DNA of 64,000 nt. It comes from Bradyrhizobium sp. AZCC 1693. GTDB lineage: Bacteria > Pseudomonadota > Alphaproteobacteria > Rhizobiales > Xanthobacteraceae. A program made the translations under genes and the position numbers. The stretch covers positions 1,054,001 to 1,118,000 of the forward strand of contig NZ_JAZHSD010000001.1 of the NCBI RefSeq assembly GCF_036924745.1. The letters are read 5' to 3'. The notes under the pieces are model-generated. The model saw only the letters and a program-made list of their open reading frames with translations. It had not been told where the DNA came from and did not search any database. Each line of letters opens with the position of its first letter. Position 1 is the stretch's first letter. Below are positions 27,801 through 34,945 of this stretch, in pieces.

Positions 27801-29225
27801 TCAGCGGCCGTCGGGTGTGCGAACGCCGGCCCAGCTATCGCGCACCTGATGATAGTGCACGCTGGGATCGTAGACCGTGGTCGGCAGGTTGAGCACCAGC
27901 GGCGACAGCCGCCCGATCGTGTTCAGAACCGAGTACGACGCAACCACGCGATCGTGCTGCGCGGTGACGAGCGCGACGCGCGCATTCACCAGCGCCTGCT
28001 GGGCGTTCAGCACGTCGAGCGTGGTGCGCTGTCCGGCCTTGGCCTCCTCGCGCACGCCGTTCAACGCGATTTCGGACGCCTGCACCTGCGATTGCGCGGA
28101 GGCGACCTGCGCCTTGCCGGCGACGAGCTGTCCCCATGCGGTGACCACGTTGGCACGAGTCTGGTCACGGGTCTGGTCGAGAACGAGGCGCTGCTGTGCC
28201 ACCGTTTCCTTGGACTGGCGGATCAGCGCGTATTCGGCGCCGCCCTGATAGATCGGCACCGAAAGCTGCGTGATCGCCGACGCACCGAACGACCTGTATT
28301 GTATCAGGCTCTGCTCATAGGACTGCTGCACCGAGGCCTGAAGCGTGACGGTCGGCAACAGCGCGCCTTCGGCCACCTTGACCTGGAGGTAGCTGACATC
28401 GATGCCGAACATCGCTGCGGTGACGTTCGGATTTTGCGTCAGGCCGAGCTCGACGGCGGCCGGCAGCGTTCCCGGCAGGAAGCGATCGACCGGCGAGCCC
28501 GGCGCAAGCGCTTGCGGCTCGTTGCCGATGATGCGGCGGAAGTTCGATCGCGTCGTCGTCAGATTGGCTTCCGCGGTCAGGAGCTGCGTCTTGCCGGCGG
28601 CGAGCTGCGCTTCCGACTGCGCAACGTCGGTGCGCGTGACTTCGCCGACATTGAAGCGGTCGCGCGTCTGTTTCAGCGTCTGCTCCAGCACGCGAACGTT
28701 GCTCTTCTGCACCTCGACGATCGCCGAATCACGCAGATAGTCCATGTAGGTCGTGGCGGCGCTGAGCAAGACGGTCTGTTCGAGTGCACGCAAAGCTTCG
28801 CGCGCGCCGGAAACCTGCCCCTCAGCCGCTCTGGTCCTGTTCGCGGTCTGCTGGCCGTTATAGAGCGTCTGCGTGATGGTGGCGCCGACGCTGCGCGGCG
28901 GATTGGAGCCATGAATATTGGTGTGAAGGACCGCGGTGGGGGTGCCGCCCTGCGTGCTCAGCGTATCCGTATATTGGTAGCCCGCGCTCGCCGTGACCGC
29001 GACCTTCGGGCGGTAGCCCGACAGCGCCTGCGGCACGTTCTCGTCGGTGAAGCGCACCTGCGCGCGCTGCGCATTGAGCTGCGGATTGTTCTGATAGGCG
29101 CGCACCAGCGCCGCCTCTATCGTGTCGGCCAAGACGGGCGTCGAGCCCATGCACGCTAATAGAAGGACCGAAGCCGCAGCCCCGGCAAATTCCTTCACCC
29201 CACGCATCCCAAGCAATCCAATCAT
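27801..29225 (-). CDS. tolC: TolC-family outer-membrane channel protein
   Basis: A 474-residue TolC-like trimeric outer-membrane channel for type I secretion and efflux. The signal peptide ends near TPVLADTIEAALVRAYQNNP, the usual TolC mature start. The two internal repeats are visible: ALEQTVLLSAATTYMDYLRD and the later RTTLDVLNAQQALVNARVALVTAQHDRVVASYSVLNTIGRL. Length fits TolC better than NodT/OprM lipoproteins, and there is no lipobox. It is followed by a hairpin. It may serve the RTX protein at 21 kb; no ABC/HlyD pair is encoded in this window. Confidence 0.93.
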   Translation of the reverse strand: MIGLLGMRGVKEFAGAAASVLLLACMGSTPVLADTIEAALVRAYQNNPQLNAQRAQVRFTDENVPQALSGYRPKVAVTASAGYQYTDTLSTQGGTPTAVLHTNIHGSNPPRSVGATITQTLYNGQQTANRTRAAEGQVSGAREALRALEQTVLLSAATTYMDYLRDSAIVEVQKSNVRVLEQTLKQTRDRFNVGEVTRTDVAQSEAQLAAGKTQLLTAEANLTTTRSNFRRIIGNEPQALAPGSPVDRFLPGTLPAAVELGLTQNPNVTAAMFGIDVSYLQVKVAEGALLPTVTLQASVQQSYEQSLIQYRSFGASAITQLSVPIYQGGAEYALIRQSKETVAQQRLVLDQTRDQTRANVVTAWGQLVAGKAQVASAQSQVQASEIALNGVREEAKAGQRTTLDVLNAQQALVNARVALVTAQHDRVVASYSVLNTIGRLSPLVLNLPTTVYDPSVHYHQVRDSWAGVRTPDGR

Positions 29226-29455
29226 TTTTGATCGCCCGACCCATGACCATGATCACACATGATCATTAACCGAACGTCGCTTCACTCGAAGTGAGTCCCA
29301 GCTCACCTTATTCTGCACGTGGGCCGGACGAAACTACCCCGTAAGGATAGCCCGTCGAAACTCTTCACGTGGGGCAATCCGGCCACACTTCTGATTTCGA
29401 AGAGGATTTAGACGGCGACGAAGGGCGAATATTGGGCGTGGAAAGGGCTGAAACG

Positions 29456-30127
29456 CTAGAAAACGAAGGCCGGAACAAGTTCCATGCCGGGCAGCACCGG
29501 GGCAGCGGCATCGAACAGCGTCCGGTGACCGAAATCGCCATGCGCAGCGGTCACGATGGTAGCCCGTGCCGGCCGCGACATTGCAAAAACGCCCACCAAC
29601 CGGCCGCCACTGCGCAATTGCCCGTAGAGCTGTTCCGGCACGATCTCGGTCGCGCCGTTCAGCACGATGACATCGTAAGGCGCGCCCGCCGCGTCGCCAT
29701 CGGCCGGCGCCGCGGTGCGGACGGTGACGTTTCCACAGCCATTGCGGGCCAGGCTAGCCTGCGCCTTCGCCGCCAGCGCCGAATCGCTCTCGGTTGCGGT
29801 CACCTGGGGAGCGAATTGGGCGATCACGGCGGCGGCGTATCCGGTGGCGCAGCCGACCACCAGGACGCGGTCGCTCTGCTTGATGTCAGCCGCCTGCAGC
29901 ATCTTCGCCAGCACGGCCGGCTTGATCAGGAACCGCTTCGCCGAGTTGCCGTCGCTGACGTCGAGATCGAGGTCCAGATAGGCCAGAGCCTGCTTGTTTT
30001 CGGGAACGAAGGCCTCGCGCGGCACCGCCAGCATGGCATCGAGAATTCGGATATCGGTCACGTCGCTCGGACGCACCTGACCATCGACCATTTTCTGGCG
30101 CGCGGTCGCGGTGGCGGAACTTTGCAT
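29456..30127 (-). CDS. Protein-L-isoaspartate O-methyltransferase-like SAM enzyme
   Basis: A 223-residue SAM-dependent methyltransferase of the PCMT family, usually found just before tolC in rhizobia. N-terminal DGQVRPSDVTDIRILDAMLAVPREAFVP and LDVSDGNSAKRFLIKPAVLAKML fit the family. Motif I reads VLVVGCATGYAAA instead of the usual VLEIGTGSGYQAA, and the C-terminus is short. Catalytic repair of isoaspartate is therefore uncertain; the role in envelope biology suggested by the tolC linkage is unproven. The open frame extends far upstream, but the ATG at 30127 matches the family start. Confidence 0.88.
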   Translation of the reverse strand: MQSSATATARQKMVDGQVRPSDVTDIRILDAMLAVPREAFVPENKQALAYLDLDLDVSDGNSAKRFLIKPAVLAKMLQAADIKQSDRVLVVGCATGYAAAVIAQFAPQVTATESDSALAAKAQASLARNGCGNVTVRTAAPADGDAAGAPYDVIVLNGATEIVPEQLYGQLRSGGRLVGVFAMSRPARATIVTAAHGDFGHRTLFDAAAPVLPGMELVPAFVF

Positions 30128-30163
30128 TGGCGAGACCCCTAAAAGTCGAGCGGCGTCGCCACC

Positions 30164-30216
30164 CGGAGAGCTAGAACCGGGTGATCTTTGGTACAGGCCC
30201 CGCCAAAACGCAAGAT
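30164..30216. repeat. Copy A of a degenerate direct repeat upstream of pcm
   Basis: This segment aligns with 32104-32157 in the same orientation, 44 of 55 columns identical by my hand alignment, with runs ATCTTTGGTACA and CAAAACGCAA. It lies in the leader/promoter region of the pcm-like gene, just left of the XRE/HNH-like cassette. The two copies bracket about 1.9 kb. Confidence 0.65.
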
Positions 30217-30278
30217 CGCGATGATGCGTGGTCAGATGCTCGACTGCGTTTCTTGAGCGGATGACCATTCCTTGGCCT

Positions 30279-31361
30279 TTAGGTCTTGGTCTCGGTGTTC
30301 CGGATAGCTGCGTACTGCGCCGCCTCTTCAGCGTGGTCAATGAACTTGCCGTCACGGTCGAACAGCAGCGTGAACTTTCCAGCCTTGATGGCCGCCATGG
30401 TCTCTTCGTCGTATGAGAAGAGGCCTCCGAGAGCGTGCTCGTACAGTCGGCCGCGCAGTCCGTAATCCAGTTCGATAAGTTCTGGTTTCGGAGGTAGGTC
30501 CGAAGTGAGGCGGCACATCTCAATAGCCGGATCAATTTCAATATTAAAAACTGGTCGATCTTTCAGATGCATATTCAACCAAGTCATCTCAACGAACAGT
30601 TCGCGGAACTGAGGCTCAGAGACTGGTCCAGTAATTCTTTGCAACTGTCTTTCCATTAAACCAAGCACGCCTCCACAATCGTCGAAGACGGCGAGCAGGC
30701 CGACATCGTCAAGCCGAAGGAGCATCGTCTGTCCAATGAAGTTGTCGGCAAAGTCAAACCGGTGGTGTGCTGAAAACGTGGGCTTCACAGGAAGCACCAG
30801 CGTTCCACCAAAATTGTCGCGGTGTACCTCATAACCAGCGTAGAAGCACCTCGCAAACGTGTGGGTGTAGTGAAGTTGCTCCCACTGGTAGAAGTCACCA
30901 ATCTTTTGTTGGCCCTTCCGCGCATCCAGATGGAAGCGCATCGTGCGGTCTTTCAGATGGGTTTTTATGAAAATCAATCTCATCCAAACCGCCAGTGCCA
31001 GCGGATGGCCTTTGAGGAGCTTGACTAGTCCATCAAGGCCCGCGCCAACAGCCTGACTGACTGGCGTTTCGACTTCATCACCCATGAGGGTGTTGCACTC
31101 GGTGCAGCATGGGACTGTGAACCTGTCGTACCGCACGGTGGCTTTGTTGAACAGCGTGATGGATTTGTCGAACAGGTCTAAACGGCGCAGCAGCCACTCA
31201 GGAAACACGTGTTCGTTGTTAAACGGCTTCTCTCCGGGTCTCGCGCCGCAGATGAAGCAGCAGTCCCCAAGGCAAATATCGTCCAAAAATCGCTGCAGGC
31301 CAAAGTAGATTATCTTGCCAGTTGCATCGACGACTGTGTCGTCGGCATGTCTCGTCCACAT
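30279..31361 (-). CDS. HNH-like zinc-motif protein of unknown function, candidate nuclease
   Basis: A 360-residue protein I cannot place in a named family. The N-terminus carries an HNH-endonuclease-like arrangement: C35-x2-C38 (CCFICG), then N48/N49-E50-H51 in NNEHVFPEW, then C86-x2-C89-N90 (CCTECN). This C-x2-C / EH / C-x2-C-N pattern is typical of zinc-stabilised beta-beta-alpha-metal nucleases. The rest shows no membrane segments and no clear motif. The ATG follows the XRE stop directly (TAAATG), so the two are translationally linked. Base composition looks less G+C-rich than in neighbours, hinting at transfer. No methyltransferase gene is adjacent. Confidence 0.8.
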   Translation of the reverse strand: MWTRHADDTVVDATGKIIYFGLQRFLDDICLGDCCFICGARPGEKPFNNEHVFPEWLLRRLDLFDKSITLFNKATVRYDRFTVPCCTECNTLMGDEVETPVSQAVGAGLDGLVKLLKGHPLALAVWMRLIFIKTHLKDRTMRFHLDARKGQQKIGDFYQWEQLHYTHTFARCFYAGYEVHRDNFGGTLVLPVKPTFSAHHRFDFADNFIGQTMLLRLDDVGLLAVFDDCGGVLGLMERQLQRITGPVSEPQFRELFVEMTWLNMHLKDRPVFNIEIDPAIEMCRLTSDLPPKPELIELDYGLRGRLYEHALGGLFSYDEETMAAIKAGKFTLLFDRDGKFIDHAEEAAQYAAIRNTETKT

Positions 31362-31595
31362 TTAGACCACACCGATCTCATCCTCGAACAACTGCATAAC
31401 TTTGCTCGGAGTTGTCTTTAGCGCCTTCGACAACTTTAGAAGTATCGCAATTGTGGGAGATTTCAGCCCGCGCTCGATTTGGCTGACGTAAGTGCGATGG
31501 ATAGATGCCCGCTCAGCCAATTCCTCCTGCGACAGCCCGGCTGCTTGCCTGAGGCTTGAAATGACTTTCCCCAGTTTGGAATTGATTTTGTCCAC
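31362..31595 (-). CDS. XRE/Cro-type regulator resembling restriction-modification controller (C) proteins
   Basis: A 77-residue single-domain helix-turn-helix protein: LRQAAGLSQEELAERASIH, then RTYVSQIERGLKSPTI, then an oligomerisation helix. The size and the RTYxSxIER segment match controller proteins of type II restriction-modification systems, though many generic XRE regulators share them. The start is GTG at 31595 with no clear Shine-Dalgarno, compatible with a leaderless or short-leader message. The stop TAA is followed immediately by the ATG of the HNH-like gene. Controller-type boxes lie 24-46 bases upstream, so autoregulation plus timed expression of the partner is likely. Confidence 0.85.
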   Translation of the reverse strand: MDKINSKLGKVISSLRQAAGLSQEELAERASIHRTYVSQIERGLKSPTIAILLKLSKALKTTPSKVMQLFEDEIGVV

Positions 31596-31618
31596 ATCGT
31601 CATAGTCCGAACTTGAAC

Positions 31619-31641
31619 ACTAAAGTTCCACAGACTATAGT
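31619..31641 (-). promoter_or_regulatory. C-box-like operator of the XRE/HNH-like cassette
   Basis: Read on the minus strand there are two ACT-N2-AGT boxes, ACTATAGT (31634-31641) then ACTTTAGT (31619-31626), separated by 7 bases containing TGTG. The layout resembles restriction-modification controller operators (GACTTATAGTC-CGTG-like, from memory). A wider nested dyad exists too: ATAGTC/GACTAT outside GAACTT/AAGTTC, 31603-31638. It sits just upstream of the XRE start and between the XRE gene and the divergent HTH gene. Confidence 0.5.
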
Positions 31642-31689
31642 ATTCACGGCTGTTCAGTCGGGGCGGCTTATCCGGAGGGCTGGCTAACC

Positions 31690-31959
31690 GTGACCAAGAC
31701 GCGACCGAATGATGTGCCGCTGCCTCCACCGGAGCAGTTTTTCCTGACCCGGTTGGAGGCCTGCCGGGTGGCGCGCATCGGCCTCAACGCTTTCGACAAC
31801 GCGGTGAAGGACGGTCGCCTCGTGGTTCGTCGCAACGGCACCCGCATCATCGTCACACGCTCCAATCTGTACCGCTTCATGGGCGTGCCCAGCGAAAGTT
31901 TGCCTTCCACGCGGAAGACGCGCGCCCCGGCAGCCCCCGGCCCCGGCGCTGGTTGGTGA
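31690..31959 (+). CDS. Excisionase/AlpA-like helix-turn-helix protein
   Basis: An 89-residue protein with a MerR/excisionase-type winged-helix core: FFLTRLEACRVARIGLNAFDNAVKDGRLVVRRNGTRIIVTRSNLYRFM. Such proteins act as recombination directionality factors or small regulators in integrated elements. The tail is Pro/Ala-rich. The start is GTG at 31690, divergent from the XRE gene. No integrase is recognisable nearby, so if an element was here its recombinase is gone. The stretch from 31960 to 32204 holds no gene I can support. Confidence 0.7.
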   Translation: MTKTRPNDVPLPPPEQFFLTRLEACRVARIGLNAFDNAVKDGRLVVRRNGTRIIVTRSNLYRFMGVPSESLPSTRKTRAPAAPGPGAGW

Positions 31960-32103
31960 CCATTTTTTCTGTGTTTTGGAAGGCCATCAAGGGCAACGAC
32001 CTGAAGAAACAGGCGTTCTAGGGCGAAGTCTGGCGCGCGGTCGCAAAACCGGACATAGGCTAAGACCCTGAGAGCATGCGGCGCGGCCGCAAGAGAACTG
32101 GAA

Positions 32104-32157
32104 CCGAGAGCTGAAACCGCGGTCATCTTTGGTACAAGCTTCGGCAAAACGCAACAT
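32104..32157. repeat. Copy B of the degenerate direct repeat
   Basis: Partner of 30164-30216, same orientation. It lies downstream of the excisionase-like gene, so the pair frames exactly the XRE, HNH-like and HTH genes. Just left of it, at 32064-32079, is GACCCTGAGAGCATGC, which also occurs unchanged at 284-299. Confidence 0.65.
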
Positions 32158-32204
32158 GCCGGCGCCCGGCGCCGAACCGCTCCGGTAGCGGGGGGAAAAG
32201 CCGC

Positions 32205-32384
32205 CTACTCGATCGCCACGGCGAGCCGGGCGATCAGCCGCGCGACTTCATCCAGGTGCTCGGCATCATGCGCTTCAACGGCTTGCGCGAGCCGAACCAG
32301 GCATTCGTCGTCACTCATGGCGGGAATGTCGCTTGGAACGATCGAAGGTACCGCGCGGATCAGGTCGGTCGCAATGGCTGGCAT
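32205..32384 (-). CDS. Small acidic protein of unknown function
   Basis: A 59-residue frame, ATG at 32384 to TAG at 32205. It starts MPAIATDLIRAVPSIVPSDI and continues with SDDECLVRLAQAVEAHDAEHLDEVARLIARLAVAIE, a regular amphipathic acidic helix pattern. A good Shine-Dalgarno (GGGAG) lies upstream. A preceding frame on the same strand (ATG 32535, 48 codons, ending 4 bases before this start) may be a coupled partner but is weaker. I do not recognise the family. Confidence 0.5.
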   Translation of the reverse strand: MPAIATDLIRAVPSIVPSDIPAMSDDECLVRLAQAVEAHDAEHLDEVARLIARLAVAIE

Positions 32385-32653
32385 CGAATCAGCTCCCGTG
32401 AAACCCAGCGTGATGGAGCCTCCGGACCGATTGAGTCGAATTGGCGGCCCCGTCCGTCACGCCTGATATGACGAAATAGCCCGTGCCGGGTTCCGCCTGC
32501 CGCTTGCCCCGGACGCGAAAACGACGACAAATCATTGTGAGGCAGGGACTTTCCCGCCCCGCTTCTAGCCGGAGCGCAGCCAGCGATTTGGTCCTTTGCA
32601 AGCCCGAAAGGCTTTGTTATACGCTCCCCGCTCGCGAACCTTGTTTCGCCTGT

Positions 32654-32728
32654 TCCTCGGTAGCTCAGCGGTAGAGCATTCGACTGTTAATCGAATGGTC
32701 GCTGGTTCGAATCCAGCCCGGGGAGCCA
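32654..32728 (+). tRNA. tRNA-Asn (anticodon GTT)
   Basis: A full cloverleaf with encoded CCA. The acceptor TCCTCGG pairs with CCGGGGA (one G-T pair), followed by G and CCA. The D-arm is GCTCAGCGGTAGAGC. The anticodon arm ATTCGACTGTTAATCGAAT carries GTT at 32686-32688, and the T-arm is CTGGTTCGAATCCAG. tRNA-Asn genes are common island attachment sites; I looked for a copy of the 3' end downstream in this window and did not see one. Confidence 0.97.
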
Positions 32729-32811
32729 AACGATTTCAACCACCTAGACCGAAACTTCCTCCTCGAATCTCCGCTTAATTTCCTGCCCTGCACACTCTGG
32801 CGGGGCGGGTC

Positions 32812-32895
32812 ATGGACACGGACACCATCGGCCTTTTCGTCACGTTGATCGCGCTGGCTGCGCTTTTCATTGCAGCGAAACGGCAGCGGCGTTAG
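32812..32895 (+). CDS. Very small single-span membrane protein (27 aa)
   Basis: ATG at 32812 to TAG at 32895. After MDTDT comes the hydrophobic stretch IGLFVTLIALAALFIAA, then a basic KRQRR end, which is the charge pattern of an N-out/C-in single-span peptide. A G-rich stretch (GGCGGGGCGGG) upstream could serve as ribosome-binding site. Support is the composition only. Confidence 0.35.
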   Translation: MDTDTIGLFVTLIALAALFIAAKRQRR

Positions 32896-32897
32896 CC

Positions 32898-32925
32898 GAC
32901 GCCATAGGGCTGACGCCATAGGGCT
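32898..32925. repeat. Tandem 14-base duplication
   Basis: GACGCCATAGGGCT occurs twice in direct succession right after the 27-codon frame. It looks like a recent slippage duplication. Confidence 0.8.
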
Positions 32926-33098
32926 TGTTGAGAAAGTAATCGCGGTTGATCTTGCGATGGCTGGAACCGCGGACCAGCCAAGGCGTCGAATCTTCACTTC
33001 CGGCCGATGCCCCCAACGCTCTGACCGGAAGGAGACCTCCCAAGGTTGGCGGCCCAGGTCGAACTCCTGGGGCCGTTTAGAGTTCGCTGGATCGTGGA

Positions 33099-33356
33099 AT
33101 GGCCCTGCATTTCAGCCGCGTTGCTCCCGCGACAGAGGAACTAGAGATTTGGAGCGCGAGTGAGCTCGGCTACTCATTTGTAATCAGCAATGAGAGCAGG
33201 AGTGGCCCTGGGCTCCATGGGCAGCCCGGCTTTGTAGCTTCTTGGCGTTCCATCAATTTCAACAGGCCGGCCATCAGGATAGGCGGATCACCATTCAGGA
33301 CGTTTGCCGAAGCCGAGACGGCCTGTAAGGCCATGCTGGTGCACCTGATCAAATAG
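33099..33356 (+). CDS. Conserved small hypothetical protein
   Basis: An 85-residue protein with a motif set I recall from many Bradyrhizobium small proteins: GYSFVISNESRSGPGLHGQPGFVASWRSINFNRPAIRIGGSPFRTFAEAETACKAML. It is a compact alpha/beta domain without signal peptide or membrane segment; function is unknown. The first 20 residues look less conserved, so a later start cannot be excluded. Confidence 0.65.
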   Translation: MALHFSRVAPATEELEIWSASELGYSFVISNESRSGPGLHGQPGFVASWRSINFNRPAIRIGGSPFRTFAEAETACKAMLVHLIK

Positions 33357-33399
33357 CCTCGGATTGGATATTCCAGGGCGCGGAGATGGCAGAGCGTAC

Positions 33400-33436
33400 A
33401 TTCTGGAATGAACCGGGCTGGCCAGCGTTCCAGAAT
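33400..33436. repeat. Inverted repeat with 9-base perfect arms
   Basis: ATTCTGGAA (33400-33408) and TTCCAGAAT (33428-33436) are separated by 19 bases. It could be a terminator-like stem for the gene ending at 33356 or a binding site. No T-run follows. Confidence 0.5.
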
Positions 33437-33622
33437 TAACCCGCAACACGGACATCAAGCTTAACACGCGAGTTTAATTGCGGCCGATCTAAATAGGTCT
33501 AGCGTGGCTGCAAGTCACGCAGATTGGCCGCCCCCCAGTTTGGCCTGCGTACTGCGCGATCAGGGGTCGCTTCGTGCCCAAGAGGCGGCCCCGCCCCCAT
33601 TTTTGAAAAAAGCTTTTCCTTG

Positions 33623-33766
33623 CCCTGGTCGACTCTGTTTGAGGATCCAATACCGCTTCCGAATGTCCGGTGGCTTCTCACCTTGAGGGACGCCGCCAAC
33701 CACATCACGGAGTTGCCGAAGGCCGAACACTTCGCGCCCGAATGGCAGGCGCTCGGGTCGCTGTAG
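33623..33766 (+). pseudogene. Decayed copy of a short conserved rhizobial protein
   Basis: The frame ...STLFEDPIPLPNVRWLLTLRDAANHITELPKAEHFAPEWQA then GSL and stop matches, from memory, a short Bradyrhizobium family of the form PIPLPxGRxLVTLRDAAxYITxLPKAEHxAxEWQAA followed by another 20-40 residues. Here the end is lost after EWQA and no proper start with ribosome-binding site precedes it. I call it a remnant; the family has no known function. Confidence 0.4.
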
Positions 33767-33790
33767 ACCGTAAGACGCTGCCAACTAAAA

Positions 33791-33825
33791 TACGGCCCCA
33801 GCGGGGGGCTCGGGCTGGGGCCGTA
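33791..33825. terminator. Perfect 12-bp hairpin
   Basis: TACGGCCCCAGC and GCTGGGGCCGTA pair around an 11-base G-rich loop. No T-run follows. It separates the remnant at 33.7 kb from the PEP-CTERM gene. The stretch 33826-34143 is otherwise without gene: it has two copies of GGGAACTTCCTT (33982, 33996) and an A+T-rich leader (34040-34120) that probably holds the PEP-CTERM gene promoter. Confidence 0.5.
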
Positions 33826-34143
33826 AGTGAGATGCGTCTCCTGTGCCGAGAAACAAACTGGCTTCGGCACATCCCCTTGATAGCTAATGGCAGGCTGCCT
33901 CGTATTTGCGCTTTAGGGTGTCCAGTCGGATATTTTGGGGTGCCCCATTAGTGGCCCGCCAGCATTGAACCGACGGAACTTGGGAACTTCCTTCGGGAAC
34001 TTCCTTGCAGGCGAACACCTTCACCATACAACCAGGGGATTGATATTTAATTTTGAAAATTTAAATATATTCCCTTGACTCGTTATATAATAACTGAGAC
34101 GGTTCCATTATAATAAATCGTTAAAAAACTGGGGTGTCCCGCC

Positions 34144-34869
34144 ATGGGCAACGTATTTAAAATTCTGACCGCAGGCTTGCTCGCCGGTCTCGCGCATTCA
34201 CCGGCCAATGCAGCGCTGGTGAGCTTCACCGGCGACGGCAATTTTTCCAACGTCACGAATTGCAGCGGCGGCAGCCCCGGCTGTTCCATTACCAATAACG
34301 GCAATGTGCTCAACATGTCGGGCGCATCCAACTATCAGAACAAGCCGAGCACGCTGACCATCACGGACATCGTCGGCACCAACGTCCCGACCAATGCGAA
34401 CGATTACGTCATCGGCAAGATCACCTGGGTGAACCTGGCCACCTACAACACCGACCAGAACTTCAACGTCAAATACACTTTCTCGCTGAACTTCACCTCG
34501 CCGAGTAATGCGTTCGATGCTCAGGTGTTCAACCTGAACATCCAGCAGACGACCAACCCGTCGCCTGACAACGTGTTCAACATCACCCAGGCAACGCTCA
34601 ACAACCTTGGTCCGTTCACCCTCAATGGCGTTACGGTTTCCGACATTCACTTCGTTGAATATGGCGATGGATGGTACGACGGAAGCAAATGGGTGAATCC
34701 CGAGGGCGGAACGTCGACGCTCAAGATCATGGCAGACTTCAAGGACGTGATAGCGGCTCCCCCGGTCCCGGAACCGTCGACCTGGGCGATGATGATCCTC
34801 GGCTTCGCCGGCGTCGGCTTCATGGCCTATCGCCGCAAGCGGAATGGAAGCGCTCTCACGGCCGCCTGA
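34144..34869 (+). CDS. PEPxxWA-CTERM sorting-domain exported protein
   Basis: A 241-residue protein with a signal peptide ([23 protein letters not shown], cleavage near residue 23). The C-terminal sorting tag is [25 protein letters not shown]: a PEPxxWA motif, then a membrane helix, then a basic cluster. The mature region is a beta-rich Asn/Thr/Ser domain with one likely disulfide (NCSGGSPGC). Such proteins are handled by an exosortase and tied to exopolysaccharide or surface structures; no exosortase is in this window. An intrinsic terminator follows. Confidence 0.9.
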   Translation: MGNVFKILTAGLLAGLAHSPANAALVSFTGDGNFSNVTNCSGGSPGCSITNNGNVLNMSGASNYQNKPSTLTITDIVGTNVPTNANDYVIGKITWVNLATYNTDQNFNVKYTFSLNFTSPSNAFDAQVFNLNIQQTTNPSPDNVFNITQATLNNLGPFTLNGVTVSDIHFVEYGDGWYDGSKWVNPEGGTSTLKIMADFKDVIAAPPVPEPSTWAMMILGFAGVGFMAYRRKRNGSALTAA

Positions 34870-34892
34870 TCTCACGCGCTGAAAACAATTCG

Positions 34893-34927
34893 AAAGCCGC
34901 TCCCTGATCCGGGGGCGGCTTTTGTTT
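34893..34927 (+). terminator. Intrinsic terminator of the PEP-CTERM gene
   Basis: AAAGCCGC and GCGGCTTT pair around a 14-base G/C-rich loop, followed by TGTTT after the pairing T residues. It also faces the convergent DUF1772 gene and may act for both. Confidence 0.8.
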
Positions 34928-34945
34928 GTCGGCATCTTTGTCGCC

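Noticed and set aside
31668..32147. 159-codon minus-strand frame overlapping the excisionase-like gene
   Set aside because: No motif, no start signal, and the plus-strand HTH protein explains the coding character.
32480..32512. GGAAC-N16-CGTC resembling an extracytoplasmic-function (EcfG) promoter upstream of the 59-residue gene
   Set aside because: The -10 part differs from the expected CGTT and G+C-rich sequence yields such matches often.
33030..33075. T-arm-like GGTCGAACTCCTGG suggesting a tRNA fragment
   Set aside because: No acceptor, D-arm or anticodon arm could be built around it.
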